This document shows positions 1 to 11,868 of a stretch of 64,000 nt of DNA, in pieces. The notes under the pieces are model-generated. The model saw nothing but the letters and a program-made list of their open reading frames with translations, had not been told where the DNA came from and searched no databases. The DNA is taken from assembly GCA_942159475.1 (NCBI GenBank), contig OW804100.1:6960127-7024126 (forward strand). Direction: 5' to 3'. The stretch's first letter is position 1, and each line of letters starts with the position of its first letter. A program made the position numbers and the translations under genes. The DNA comes from Sthenelais limicola. Taxonomy: Eukaryota > Annelida > Polychaeta > Phyllodocida > Sigalionidae.

Positions 1-593
1 TGCTGGGCCATTATTCTTAACTTCTTGTCTCCATTGTACAACAAATTGATATATTGAATTTTTATTTCATAAGAATATACAGAACAAGACTCAAAAGCCT
101 CAGCCTCAAAAGATTGATCTTCCGACGAGTCCTAAACAATAGAAAATGATGTATAATCTCAAGCTTACAAATTCTCATACATAGATACATAGATACAATT
201 ATAGTTGTCGTTTCAAATTCTACTTAGCTGAAAGGCTGTGTGATATACATTTCAGACTTTACAATTTTACATGAACCTTTTTTACATTTTTATGCGCATT
301 GACATTACGTGTTAGAACACGTAACCAAAAAACCATTTATTAAACATTCCTGCAGATTTCAGAGTAGCTTGTAATGAAGTATTGTCTTAACTCTAGTACA
401 CAATGTTAAATTATAATATTATATGATACCTTGAATAAAAGTCACCCCTTATATACAATGTATTGTGGTTTAAGTACAAATTAAACATATTGAAATTAAC
501 ATCGATATCTCGATCTTAAATACGCATTATGCGCCTTTTTTGGTTTTACCTCTCTCCGATTATATCGGACCCATCGGATTGGTTTATTACCAT
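1..593. other. AT-rich non-coding stretch
   Basis: No open frame, repeat or RNA gene was recognised here. Confidence 0.5.
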
Positions 594-945
594 TTACAAT
601 GTATTGTTGACGTAAGTAACGTCTAAAGTCTTTTCTGTTGTCTGTTGGGATTCAACTGGCAAACCATTCCATAAACTCGTCAAATCTCGTTTTGGGGGTG
701 TGATTAATTTCTTTCCTTTTGCTGAACCTCTAATATTTATTTTCCTATTATCGCTATTTTCCACTTTCCTCGATCTCAAATATGCAAGGTCCAGAATATG
801 GGACTCTCTTCTAGTCTTTAATGAGCTCCTTATGTATTTGTACTATATTTGGGAGACCAAGGATATTTTCAGAGCAGCCTTGAATCCTTTTTAAATATTT
901 TTGGCTAGAAGATGACTAAAGGATGTCACCATAATCAATGTGTGG
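594..945 (-). pseudogene. Decayed LINE reverse-transcriptase C-terminal relic
   Basis: On the minus strand a motif PHIDYGDI followed by SSSSQKYLKRIQ matches the 'LPHxDYCDxVY...LQxLQ' signature just after the palm of CR1-like non-LTR reverse transcriptases; the LINE at 56.6-57.6 kb has the equivalent [11 protein letters not shown]. An in-frame stop follows the first motif, and a later 61-residue open frame contains SLWNGLP, the 'W-N-LP' motif usual near LINE ORF2 ends. No endonuclease or palm motif remains. It is a dead fragment; clade assignment is uncertain. Confidence 0.45.
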
Positions 946-1976
946 GAAGGATGGTTTTGTAAATAAGAGGTTATCATATATAAAATAGTTTAGAATTTTT
1001 TTTTTTATTTTTACTCCAATAATAATTTTTTTCTTGTCTAATAGACTGGAGGGCTTAGAAATCACTTTAGGAGGTACGGAATGTTAGAGGGTGGCATCCA
1101 CCCTGGATTGGTAGCCTGACCATCACTGATTAAATTCATGGTGGATGCCACTTGCGCTGACCTATATTTGCTGAGAAAATCCAAGATGGCCGCCAATTTT
1201 TCTGACTTTTTTAGTTTTTTTGCCAATAACTCGGAAGATAATGCATTTACATCTTAGATACACATGGTTAAATAAAACCATGTGTAGGGCACATAATTAT
1301 CTATTGATTGATACCAGCCACTTGATTCTGCATGCAGTAGTTTTTGTATAATCACCTTTTGAAAAATGAGGTCATTTTGCGCTTTTGTGACAAAATGACA
1401 TAGGCCTCTTTTTCCTGAAGCACAGTCAAGTTTCTGTTGGAGATAGAGCTAAACATGTATTAAATGTTTGTTAGAGTATGAAATGCTCTTTAAAATGACT
1501 TATTGTACATGTCTCTATGACTAAAATTGAATTTGTTATGAATTTATAGCCATTAAAAGAATACTCCTATTATCGGTTAAATTCAAAAATCTCCTACATT
1601 CTGTAACTTGGATTTTTGGTGTCAAGTCACCCATCTATTGTTTCTCATGTAAAATTGGATGTATTGTCATAAAATGTATCAAAAAAGGTTTTTAATTCAA
1701 GTATAAAATGTCATAAATCCTCATGAAGCCCAAGCATGAAGGCATTTTCGATATTTGCAGTATGAACAACATGCATAAAAAACCCAACCAAAGAAAAGCA
1801 GGGAGCTGTGTCCTTGTTGGTGGCTGTGAGCTGACTGACCATGGTCAAGGGAGGCCAACACTACTGCCCATCCGGTCTAAGTGATTTTTGCATGCAGTTG
1901 ATGTTCACTATCGTAAAGACGGTTACACTGTGTTAATGGCCCCAAGCTCAATCTAAGCTGCAGGGAGACTGAGAGG
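946..1976. other. Non-coding stretch with a split inverted repeat
   Basis: The stretch is AT-rich. An 11-bp pair, gtggcatccac at about 1091 and its inverse gtggatgccac at about 1141, could form a small hairpin. A 'ccaagatggccgcc' word near 1180 recurs across the window inside repeats. Nothing else was seen. Confidence 0.4.
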
Positions 1977-2331
1977 ATGGACAATGTTGAAAAAGCCTTT
2001 CAAGTAGTTGTTGAAATGATTAAAGCTAACGAAGCTGTCATCAGAAACAATTTTGGCAATAAATTGACAAAGAGGTTTTTATCAGAGAAATTGTCTTGGG
2101 CCAGAGCTCCTGATGTATTGTCTTCCCCTGGTATTGCTTGTATTAAAGTCCTGCGGAGGGCAGCTTCAGGTATACACACATTTTGTGGATGATGAAGACA
2201 ATGAAAATCTGTTGGTTGAGAAAGTTGCTAAACAGATTGCATCTGAATCAAGAATCTCTACACAGGACAATGATGGCATCTCCCTTGTCAGTCTTGGAAA
2301 CCAATGTGCTCCAGAAATGTTTTCACCATGA
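1977..2331 (+). pseudogene. Unrecognised protein fragment, frameshifted
   Basis: Two overlapping open frames (1977-2192 and 2113-2331) look like one protein broken by a frameshift near 2150. The first part is rich in K, E and hydrophobic residues (KLTKRFLSEKLSW); the second continues with THFVDDEDNENLLVEKVAKQ. Composition looks like real protein rather than random translation, but I recognise no domain. It may belong to a multicopy element gene. Confidence 0.25.
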
Positions 2332-4357
2332 ATGAAGCTTGGCTACAAATGTCAAATACAAAAGTACCAAACACCAAAACCTCTATGCTAAAGTTAAGAG
2401 TCACTGCCAACAACAAAAGAAGCTTTTAGAGCAAATGTAGAGAGAGCACAAATGTATGCAGCTGGCACTGTGCTCTGGACTCAGATCCACCAGAGTTACA
2501 GGTTACAAATAATAGTTTAGAATAGGATCCATCATCCTACCAATATCAGAAATTCAATGGTTCCTGGAGGACCATGTGCAAGTCTCAAACTTTAAACTAA
2601 CTCATACAACAGTAAAGATATATGAATCTATTTAAGTAATTTGTATGGCATGGAAGATAGATCCTCCACAAACTCTATGGTGGATATTTCTCAATTGCCC
2701 AAAACAGGGGTAGATTTTAAAACATTGACAATGTTCATAATTATTTATTTTTTAATCATATTGTTCTTAATGATGTTCAGTAGGTGTTTAAAACCTTCCT
2801 GAAGATAGAATAGATCAGTATTAGTTTACTCTTTCTTCTTTGTTGTTTTACAACAGCCTAACTACCAACTTGTTTACATGTGATTTTTGTGAAAAATGGT
2901 CATTTAAATGAAATAAAGTTCAAATGTTGGGGAAAAATTTCTGACATACAGGGGCAAAAGTATAATTGATAATGCTAAGCTATTATGCCAGTTTGGGATT
3001 TTAGTGCCTGCCTGTCAATCCAAGCTGGGGTTATCTGTCTGTCAGTGCAGTGAGTGACACACCATTCCCTATCAAGTATTCTCGAAACCATATTTTTTTA
3101 AATGAAATATATCCAGTAAAGTGTAACATCATAAGAAAAAAGCCAACTGTCACTACAATTCATGACTTAAAATGGATGAAACATAGTAAAAATGACATTT
3201 TCCCCATAGACGCCCATACCATATAGTTTTTCATATTAAATGGTTTTTGGTTTTCAAACTGAAATAACAAAATATTTAGAGTGGAGACCCCCGAAAAGAG
3301 TGTTATATTTGAAATCTACATGATATGGAGTACAAAGTGTGAAAAAATCAGGCTGATACCATTACTTTTTGAAATACCCTTGATCATCCTTAAGTAGATC
3401 TGATGTTTATAGATATGAGCGATGTATTGTAGTGTTCACTATCTACTTTATGCAATTATGTCAGGATCACATAACTACATTGAACAAAGCATCCTATGAG
3501 TGTTTCAGGTTATTTTCTTCCTCTTGAGATATATAAGCAAAAGAAAAAGATCTGTAAAACTGCTTATTTTCACATACTTCTATATTTGACCTAATTTTCC
3601 CGATTAAATAGGTCATTAAGTAGGTCAAACTGTAAAAAACGTATCAAAATATTAAATCATTATGAAATAATATAGAAACTTCAATAAAGATGGTTAATTT
3701 AGGCATTAAAAGACCATATCTTATTTATTTATTAATTAAAAATAATTTTTTTACTTTTTATTTTCAAATGCTTATAACTTTTTTTGCCCAAGAGTTACAG
3801 CGTTGCACCCGGCAGATCTGAAATTAGGAGATTCAGGAGATATAGAATCACTCAAAAAACGTCGTATGGACGCCAAAGCAAGGTTCACCTCTCTGGCCAC
3901 TGGACTAATAGCTTATGAGGATCTTTTCTATTTTCAGAATTTTTTTCATTGAGATATCTGTTTTTTACATCCTTAATTGAAAGATTAACCTTGCATCGCA
4001 AATCCCTAGTGAATCCCAGTGTGAATTTACCCCTGTTCTTCTTGCTCTCCTAAACCCTTTATCTCTTTCTTTACTAAGGGAAATGATTTCTTCTCCGTAC
4101 CAGACTGGTAATTTTTTTTACCATTTTAAATGTTTTTAGTGGACACATTCTCTTTACATATGTAACAATATTTAGTGGTTCCCTTAATTACAACAATTTC
4201 AAATTTAACAACAAAAACATTCTTCGAAATACACATTAATCCTGTTGACAGTACTAGCAGATTTTCACAGATAAAATCTACATTTGAGGAGACCCAGGGG
4301 TGGTCAAATAGGGACTTATGTACTTAGGTTGGTTGTTTTTTTTATGAAAGTCTGGCC
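2332..4357. other. AT-rich non-coding stretch
   Basis: Long AT-rich sequence with no convincing open frame on either strand and no clear repeat structure. Confidence 0.45.
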
Positions 4358-4732
4358 TTAACATGTCCAGAGACCAAAATAATTTTGCCCTATTTTATCT
4401 AAATCGCATCGTGCTACTTTGTCCTTGATTATAGGTGTCCAATGGCAGGCGTCTTCGGCAAGAAGGCCATACATTGCTGTGTATGTTGGTGTCTTTGTTG
4501 TTCTATGCCTCCTCCCCGATCTGTTCATGTGAACGATGTTACCAATATAAGGGGTTGGCAGTCCATGTGAAGAGTTATATCGTTTAACAGTTTTGTTGAA
4601 AATAATCACCTGTCTATCAAGCGAAACTTGATCTTCAGCTAGTGCTAGTAAGGAGAGATGACTGAGTGGGTCTCTAGTACTACCATGTCTTTTGAGAACA
4701 CAGGCATACAGCAGGCAAAATTCATTTGTGCA
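4358..4732 (-). CDS. Unrecognised protein fragment with an open frame of about 124 codons
   Basis: A minus-strand frame stays open from a stop near 4733 down to a stop at 4358. It has no obvious ATG at its start, so it is probably an exon or a truncated gene. The composition is protein-like, with tracts such as CLLYACVLKRHGSTRDP, GLPTPYIGNIVHMNRSGRR and LLAEDACHWTPIIKDKV. The W, C and H residues and the basic patch RSGRRHR do not match a family I can name. No splice partner was found nearby. It could be a host exon or part of a multicopy element gene. Confidence 0.35.
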   Translation of the reverse strand, partial: CTNEFCLLYACVLKRHGSTRDPLSHLSLLALAEDQVSLDRQVIIFNKTVKRYNSSHGLPTPYIGNIVHMNRSGRRHRTTKTPTYTAMYGLLAEDACHWTPIIKDKVARCDLDKIGQNYFGLWTC

Positions 4733-5184
4733 TCAAAGTGGCCATGACCACAGTCACTTCTTTATCATAGTGGGTTGGTTCATGATGCCCATAACTCATG
4801 CAGCAATACTCATCATTATGTATAACGCCTGCGCATTGAGTATCTAGAGCCAGGGAAGACTGAGCAGGTATGCATATGGTATGCCTGACAGTTTCTATCA
4901 ACAGTCTCTACAAACCAAATGATTCACTATCTAAGATAGAACCTGTAGTGCTTCAAGGTCAGATAATAGAGACAGAAAATTTAAGCTGGTTGGTCTACCA
5001 CCATATGTACCAGGCCTTTGTATAGGGATTTGGTCATTCTTGCAGCCGTTATAGGAAGCACCCTTTTTGTCCTTGTCAACTGGCTTGTATCCATCAAATC
5101 CATATTTTCTAATTATCCCTATTTGGATACCATTTAATTAAAAGTCAACAGAATCACAAATGGGATATCTTGAGCAAGGAATTG
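4733..5184. other. Non-coding stretch
   Basis: No coding or structural signal recognised. Confidence 0.4.
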
Positions 5185-5390
5185 CTCTTCTAGATGAGTG
5201 AGCGAGTGAGTGAGATCAGTTGCTTATCAACACATTGAAGGTTATATCAAAGGGGGTGAGAACTAAGAGGCAGGCAGTTTATGATCATACCCAGGAAATA
5301 GAGATACAGAAGAGGGGAGAGAGACAGAGAAAAAGAGACAGAAAGGCACTTCATGGTCTTACCCAGGACCGATCTTCTAGATGCTTTAAG
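5185..5390 (+). repeat. SINE-like dispersed repeat, copy 1
   Basis: It begins with a gagtgagcgagtgagtgag tract and runs through 'ggttatatcaaaggg', 'ggcaggcagtttatgatc', 'cccaggaaatagag' and 'gaaaggcacttcatgg'. The same order of blocks recurs at 33873-34064. The layout (GAGT tract, then a gene-poor body containing 'ttatatca.gg') resembles short interspersed repeats I know from molluscan genomes; that comparison is from memory. Confidence 0.55.
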
Positions 5391-5639
5391 TTGTGTTTGT
5401 GTTTAAGTTGTGAAGATGGAAATAAGTAATAACCCAACACTCATTAGTCCATTATTTTAGTCAACCCTAAGGGGTTCTTATTCTGTAAGCTTTTAAATAA
5501 CATCTGTCTAAGCTTTAAGATCTCTCTCAAATATATTAAAAGTCAATAAGGTAAGATGGGCACAAAAAGCTCTACTCACACCCAACGATAAATAGCTTAA
5601 CGTATTACGGTCGAAAAAAGAAATATTAACGATATCTTC

Positions 5640-6565
5640 TTAGCCAGAGAGCAAACGAAGGAAAACCATAATGAATTTTACACAGCAATGTTTAAAACAT
5701 GGTCGGAAGTGTATTACGACCAACAACCTGAAAGCTCTGTAGAAGTTATAAAAGAAAGAGTGTGGAATAATCAATTCATTACAAACAACAACAAATCTAT
5801 CAATTTTAAAAATTGGAAAGATGCTGGAATACTTCATATACGCGATACCTTAGATGACAATGGTCACTTTCTTACTCAGCAACAAGTTGATCGAAATTAT
5901 GGCCTAAAAATCAACTATGTAGAAAGGTTACATAAACTAGGCGATACCTAGAAGATGGCTCAGGTTAATAAACCAGCCAGTAATTCGCAACGAATTCAAC
6001 ACTGAATACAGATCAGAATAGCAAACGAGAGAACCAACGTACTAAAAACAAATGCCAAGTTACTGTATTTAATGTTCATTGAAAATATCACGATTGACAT
6101 GAATAAATTAGCCAAATGGGCCACAATCTTGAACATCGATAATAATCTAAACAGTGAAGAAACACGGAGGGGATCTTTTTCCTCCCCATCAGAATCACGA
6201 ATGATGTAAGACTGTTGGCCTTACAATATAAAATATTAATAGTAGTCAATGGACATCAAAACCATGAGTCAGCTGATTGTTGTGATTTGTAAGTTTTATT
6301 CAAAACTATATACAAAGGTCGTATGATTCCTACGTTTCGGATCTTATATATTGGCTGTAATAGTTACCTGAAAAACATCAGAATCAAAGATTTTCCTGAC
6401 TGTGATTATTGTGGTCGTCACGACGACATTATCCATTTCTTTCACAAATGTAACACAATCGAAAAGTTCTGGTCAGATATTAAAGACTGGATAACGAATT
6501 GGATAGGTTTCAGTAAGATCTTAACGCACCAATTCACCAGTAGAGAAATTATCTTCGTTTTATAA
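5640..6565 (+). pseudogene. L1/Tx1-like LINE ORF2 3' relic
   Basis: Two open pieces (5688-5951 and 6323-6565) are colinear with the C-terminal part of L1/Tx1-type ORF2. The first has FKNWKDAGILHIRDTLDDNG, the connector normally seen after the reverse transcriptase. The second carries the Cys/His motif DFPDCDYCGRHDDIIHFFHK followed by 'FWSDIKDWI'. The frame between them is interrupted by stops and shifts. Polyadenylation-type tails follow at 6586-6682 and 7064-7160. It is a 5'-truncated, inactive copy. Confidence 0.65.
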
Positions 6566-6585
6566 GGCAAAGGTACCAAGACTAA

Positions 6586-6682
6586 TCTTAAACGGACACT
6601 CGCTTGTTTCTTCTGTTATAATCATTGTGATATACCTATGTTATAAAATGTCTTCTTGAATAAAGATCCGATGTTGGACCAA
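6586..6682 (+). repeat. LINE 3' tail, first 97-bp copy
   Basis: This 97-bp block starts 'tcttaaacggacactcgc', contains an AATAAA signal, and ends 'gatgttggaccaa'. It recurs almost unchanged at 7064-7160. Its position just downstream of the L1/Tx1-like ORF2 end makes it that element's 3' untranslated region. Confidence 0.65.
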
Positions 6683-7063
6683 CATGATTAATTATGTACA
6701 AATACAGTAGGCAAATCATACATACACAGACAAAGGAAACAACAATGTACTCTTCAATAACTTTATTCCTCAAATCAAAAAAAGGTTAACAGGCCTTCAA
6801 TTCGCTGCTTTACAAAACCCAACAGCCAGAAAACAGTTTAAGCCCTGGAAGGATATATATGTAAACCTGTAACCCCCCACAAAAAAACAGAGGGGCCACA
6901 TTGCGGTAAGAAATAGCTCATAGGCAACCAGAGTGGATAGAAAAACTCAACAACAAAAAATACAAAAAGGGAAGATAAAGTTAAAAAAAAGTCCTATCAA
7001 GAAATGTATAGTTATAGCCTAACCAATATTAGTGTACTGTAAAAAAAGAAGATGAAAATTTGG
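6683..7063. other. Spacer between the two LINE tails
   Basis: This stretch is AT-rich with several A-runs and a 'ttcaataactttattcctc' segment that could be an inverted polyadenylation region of another insertion. No coding signal. Confidence 0.35.
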
Positions 7064-7160
7064 TCTTAAACGGACACTCGCTTGTTTCTTCTGTTATAAT
7101 CGTTGTGATATACCTATGTTATAAAATGTCTTCTTGAATAAAGATCCGATGTTGGACCAA
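7064..7160 (+). repeat. LINE 3' tail, second 97-bp copy
   Basis: Near-identical to 6586-6682 (one clear difference, ataatcgttg against ataatcattg) and followed by an A-rich tail, as expected at the true 3' end of a retrotransposed copy. Confidence 0.6.
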
Positions 7161-7299
7161 AAAAAACCCAAAAAAACATCCGTCTAAGAGTGCACTTTTT
7201 TCATTATGTCCCAAAATAATTGTTATACATTTGTGTACTGAGTATTATATTGAGGCTAAGATCTAGAGAACTAAAAAAATAAATATAAAATATTGTGCA

Positions 7300-7860
7300 C
7301 AGTATTTAGACGTTGCCCAGAGTGAGCCCCTTTGAGATTTAAACACATACAGACAGGAATCATACGTATGGATATAGTGCCAACAGAAGTTAAGAAATGA
7401 TATTCTATTAAAGTGGCAGAGGCCATTTCTGATTCAAACCTTAAAAATTTATCTTAAATTACCTAGAAACAGACAGATGACCCGGAAATGGATTCTTCAT
7501 ACCTAAAAACATAGTCAAACTGGTATTACACTTGGATATATAGGAAGACCTGGCATATCTCTATGTTAGACTTGAACGACCAGTTGTAAATATTAAAGAA
7601 TTTCTGATATAGTGCTAATGGGAGCCCAAGATATGACATTATTTATCCTTGTAGTGGCCATATTGTATTTTGACCTTGATAATGACCTTGAAAGTGAAAT
7701 ATAAGGTCAGAAATGGATTCCTCACACCTTAAAACATGGACTAACTGGTATTACACTTGGATATAGTGCTAAAGGGAGCTGAGCTACATGACATTCTAGT
7801 ATCCCAGTGGCGGCCATATTGGATTTTGACCTTGAAAATGACCTTAACTTACTTATATGA
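7300..7860 (+). repeat. Dispersed repeat R1 (gccatattgg family), tandem copies
   Basis: Blocks 'aaatggattcctcacacc', 'acacttggatatagtgct', 'gagctgagatatgacatt' and 'ggcggccatattggattttg' recur in this order two or three times here. They appear again at 11500-11868 and 28212-28495. The unit is about 140 bp and satellite-like. Copies sit beside insertions of other elements. Confidence 0.6.
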
Positions 7861-8250
7861 ACTTGGCAGGGAAAAGTAACTCCACTTACACGATTGTCGG
7901 TCACTTTTGGGTGACCGACAATCGGTCACCTCATGTGACCGACAATCGTGCAAGTGGATACCGGGTCACCGACAATCGGTCACCTGGTCACCGACAATCG
8001 GTCACTTGCCCCCGACAGTCGGTGACCCCTCCCGACGATTACTAAAATTTTAGTAATCTATGGAAGACCGTAATGGGTAGTATACTTCTCGGCATTCCGA
8101 TAACGGAGCGACCCGGTCCAGGCCCGGCCCGGTCCCGGTCCAGACCAGACCCGGTATATTAAGAAACTATATCATACCATAGTATTACTATAGCGACACC
8201 TTAAAAATAAAAAAATCGGGTAAATTAACATCGGGACCGGACCGGTACCG

Positions 8251-8330
8251 GACCGGGGCTCCGATGACCGGGGCTCCGATGACCGGGGCTCCGATGACCG
8301 GGACTCCAAAGACCGGGGCTCCGATGACCG
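8251..8330 (+). repeat. 15-bp minisatellite
   Basis: Five and a third units of gaccggggctccgat, starting at 8251, 8266, 8281, 8296, 8311 and 8326; the fourth unit is diverged. Inverted copies of the same unit lie at 9711-9760. The repeating Met-Thr-Gly-Ala-Pro translation of this tract is an artefact. Confidence 0.85.
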
Positions 8331-9094
8331 GCACAATACCGGGTCGGTATCAGCCGATGACCGGGGTAAAATTTTCTCGGAGCCCCGGTCATGATTTCCC
8401 GGTCATCAGAATTCGATCCGATTTAAGGTATATCAATGATTTTTAACACAAGAGAACATTATGTTTGCAATACAAAACAGGAATAACTAAATAAACATAA
8501 TAATGAAATAAGTACAAACTTGAACATAAATAGTAAAATATGTAATAACCATCATGGTTAAAGTCCAGATTAAATATAGGTATCGGGAGAAGGAGGTGAT
8601 CTCTATTGATGTCATTATAACTACATTTTGAACAAGGTATAGGAAGCATTGGGTTAGGCTTATTCTTGTGTAAAAAGCTTGTACATGCTTGTAGGGTTGC
8701 TCACCTGACTAAGGGTAGCAACCAGAGTTAATCCTTGGTAGAGGAAACATGATCTGAACATGTTTCCATTAGTTTTAGCTGTACCTTGTTTGTTTATATG
8801 TACCGATTTTATATACTAAATGTATTGTAACCATGTTGTAGTCATGGAGTCATGGGGACAGGGCCAGTCAGACAGGTATTTGGTGAAGGTAAGGCAAAAC
8901 TGCTCTGGACACAGAACTACCTGCTGCTGCTACTTCACCAATACCTGCTCTATACTTGATTGACTCTTAACTCTGGATTTCATGGTTATATTATTTACCT
9001 GAAATACAGTTTTCATATGATATTGGCTATTTGAGTTGTGTTACCTTTTACTTTAGCATGTATTAAATATATCTACTAAATATATCTACTTCGA

Positions 9095-9710
9095 AGCTCA
9101 TCCTATAGAGCATTTTAGCTACCTTACCAACGATTAGAAATAGAGGTACAATTAATGGCTCAATAATCATATGGTATTAGGACAATCAAATGAATATGTC
9201 GAGGTATTTAATACAATTTAAATTGTGTAAAAAGCTTTAGTAGTTTTTGAGTAATGAGCATAAGTATTCAGACATAATTTTAGACATTATTTCGGCGAAT
9301 AGCTCATCCTATAGAGATTTTTTTGTGGCTACTTTACCAACGATTGGTAATAGAGGTACAAATAATTGTGCAATAATCATATAAAATTAGGAAAGTTGAA
9401 TAGATATGTTGGAGTATTTAATACAATTTAAATTATGTAAATAGCTTTAGTAGTTTTTGAGTAATGAGCATAAGTATTCAGACATATTTTTAGACATTAT
9501 TTCGGCGAATAGCTCATCCTATAGAGTTTATTTTATATGTACTTTACCAACGATTGGAAATAGAGGTAGAAATAATTGCGCAATAATCATATAAAATTAG
9601 GAAAGTCAAATAGATATGTTGGGGTATTTAATACAATTTGAATTGTGTAAAAGGCTTAAATAGTTTTTGAGTAATGAGCATAAGTATTCGGACATAATTT
9701 TAGACATTAG
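9095..9710 (+). repeat. Three tandem units of about 207 bp
   Basis: Units begin at 9095, 9301 and 9511, each with agctcatcctatagag. They share 'accaacgattggaaatagagg', 'caataatcatat', 'tttaatacaattt' and 'tttttgagtaatgagcataa'. Periods are 206 and 210 bp. They fill the 3' part of the inner foldback. Confidence 0.9.
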
Positions 9711-11499
9711 TTGACCGGTCATCGGAGCCCCGGTCATCGGAGCCCCGGTAATTTAAGCCCCGGTCCGGTACCGGTCCGGTCCCGGTCTGATCCCGACCTC
9801 GGTAACCGACCTCTATACTACCCATTCCGGTCTTCCATAGTAATCGTCGGGAGGGGTCACGATTGTCGGGACCCCTAAATTTTTTTAGGGACCCCTAAAT
9901 TATTTATTTATTCATTTTAAATGGCCATATTAGTGGTGCTGGATGAACCTCCTGTTCATTTATGTGAAGTTTAAAATATATTTGTACATTTATTTTCATC
10001 GTTGAAATTGATTTATATAGAATTATTGCCATTTTTACTGAATATCTTGATTTGTGTGAGGTTTGCGGGTCCCTGATTTTGGTGAATAGTTTGGCATTGG
10101 TTTGTACATTTATTTTTTATCGTTGAAATTGATTTATAATTATTTATTGGTATTTTTTGGTGATTATTTCGACTTCAAAATCTCCCAATCATACAGTATG
10201 GTACACCACATTGTAGTTTGGGGGAAAATGCCCTCTGACTGTCCCTAGGAGGTATGTTATATTATATATAAATATTATTTGGTAAGAACCATAGAAGTGA
10301 GAGATGGGTATGTAAAAATAATGAAATAAAATGAGATGATGTTAGAAGAGTGACCCTTTTCGTGGAGAAAAACTACATTTTTGAGTGTTTAATATATGCA
10401 TAAATAGGATACACCCCTTTGGAATACATGAATAAGACACAACGCGGGGGATGGTTTTTATTCAATAGATTGTTCATGATTAAATATCACTTTATTTATT
10501 TCTTTATGAAGATTGTAGTAAATGCCTAATGTGCTAGGCTCTTAATGTTCTTATCTGTAATGATTTGCGATATATATATATTTAGATAATATTTGAAGAA
10601 TGTCATGATATATTGCTACCCTTTTTTGTAATTCCACCAGCAAACTCTGAGAATAGTGTAATTGTTACATAATGTTTATTTGCTGAATAAAAATCTTAAA
10701 TACAAAATACAATTATAGTTGGCTGCGACGGCTGCTCTTATGTCTGAAAACACTAAAAATGATGAGTTTCTCAAAAGTTAATATGGGGGGGGGGGGGGGG
10801 GCGGCTCGTCATTTCATAATATGGATATTGTTAGCCTAAAGAGTGTCTGAATGACGATCTCCATATTATTTAATATTGCATGGCGATAGATATATATATT
10901 AACAAGGAAATACTTGGAAAAAATCCTAGAGTTTCTGTTAATCCTAGAGTTTCTACAGCCTTCATAATGTTTAAATGAACCTTTAATATTTCCACCATTA
11001 TGACTCTACAGGCTCTTGTACTTCTGTGACGAAACTGGATTTATTTGTAAGACTTTACTTGTATTATTGTTGCTATTGTTCTTTGATCGATCTCCATATT
11101 ATCTAACATATAAAAGAACATATAGAAATATATTAAAACCATATATTTAGTCTGTTTGAGCAGAGCTATCCCCAGTAGTAAACACAGGTTGGAAACTTAT
11201 TTGATATAGACAGTTATATAGACATTATTATCACATAAATAAACCTGGTACACGATTATCGTACAAGTGGATACCGGGGACAGACAATCGGTGATGCTAG
11301 GTGACCGACAATCGGTGACCAAAATGAGCAATTTTAGTCGCGCAAGTAAATATCGGTAACCGACGGTTCCCGACAGAGGTGACCGACGATGGTGGGAAAC
11401 GGATTGTCGGTCACTTTTGTCGGTCGTCGATTGTCGTGTAAGTGGATAAGCCATTTAACGCTGAACTAGCCCCAGTAAAAAAGTTAAAAAAAAAAAGAA

Positions 11500-11868
11500 A
11501 AGAAAAATGTACATGGATATAGTCCTAATAGGAGCTGAGATATGACATTCATTATCCTGGGGGCAGCCATATTGGATTTTTACCTTGAAAATGACCTTGA
11601 AACCAAAATATAAGGTCAGAAATGGATTCCTTACACCTGAAGATATGGACAAAGAAGTATCATAATCTAGTGCAATCAGGAGCTGAGATATGACATTCTT
11701 GTTTCCTGGTGGCAGCCATATTGGTTTTGTGCATAATGACCGCCAGAGGGCCACTCCAATTTGTTATCGGTGGTTTTTGAAAACCGTAGACCTATATCTA
11801 CCACTGTACCAAATTTCAAAGACTTGTCACAAAGTGCCCGATTTTTATTAACTTCCTCCCAGCTATAT
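11500..11868 (+). repeat. Dispersed repeat R1, second copy
   Basis: It carries the same ordered blocks as 7300-7860. Its last 260 bp are closely matched at 28212-28495, including 'caaatttcaaagacttgtca' and 'cttcctcccagctata'. It abuts the gypsy relic. Confidence 0.7.

Larger units (their letters stand above)
8003..9878. repeat. Nested inner foldback inside copy A
   Basis: The left arm (about 8003-8330) reads gacccctcccgacgattact then ggaagaccgtaatgggtag and 'accggaccggtaccggaccgg'. The same series appears inverted at about 9715-9878. The arms enclose the 207-bp tandem triplet. This may be a second element inserted into copy A or an internal part of it. Confidence 0.6.
7880..11450. mobile_element. 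Long-TIR foldback element, copy A
   Basis: The outer ends are inverted: the left begins ccacttacacgattgtcgg and the right, read on the minus strand, begins ccacttacacgacaatcg. Both terminal regions (about 110-230 bp) are built from the palindromic word gaccgacaatcggtc and the word aagtggataccgg. The interior has no transposase-like frame. Its right half shares several blocks with the element at 57767-60690: 'tttgtacatttatttt', 'ttatttattggtattttt' and 'cgctcttatgtctgaaaac'-type sequence followed by a G-run. The element is therefore a family, apparently non-autonomous. No certain target duplication was found. Confidence 0.65.

Noticed and set aside
7857..8045. Open frame rich in 'VTDNRSPG'
   Set aside because: It translates the palindromic TIR words of copy A; the similar minus-strand frame at 11197-11454 has the same cause.
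8251..8330. Possible CRISPR-like array
   Set aside because: Units are contiguous 15-mers without spacers, in an animal genome.
8264..8446. Open frame encoding repeated Met-Thr-Gly-Ala-Pro
   Set aside because: It is the translation of the 15-bp minisatellite in the inner foldback; there is no protein evidence.
10785..10801. Long G-run, and similar runs at 21480, 42366, 53550, 60172
   Set aside because: Homopolymers, mostly within repeats or mobile elements; not reported separately because their length may be an assembly artefact.
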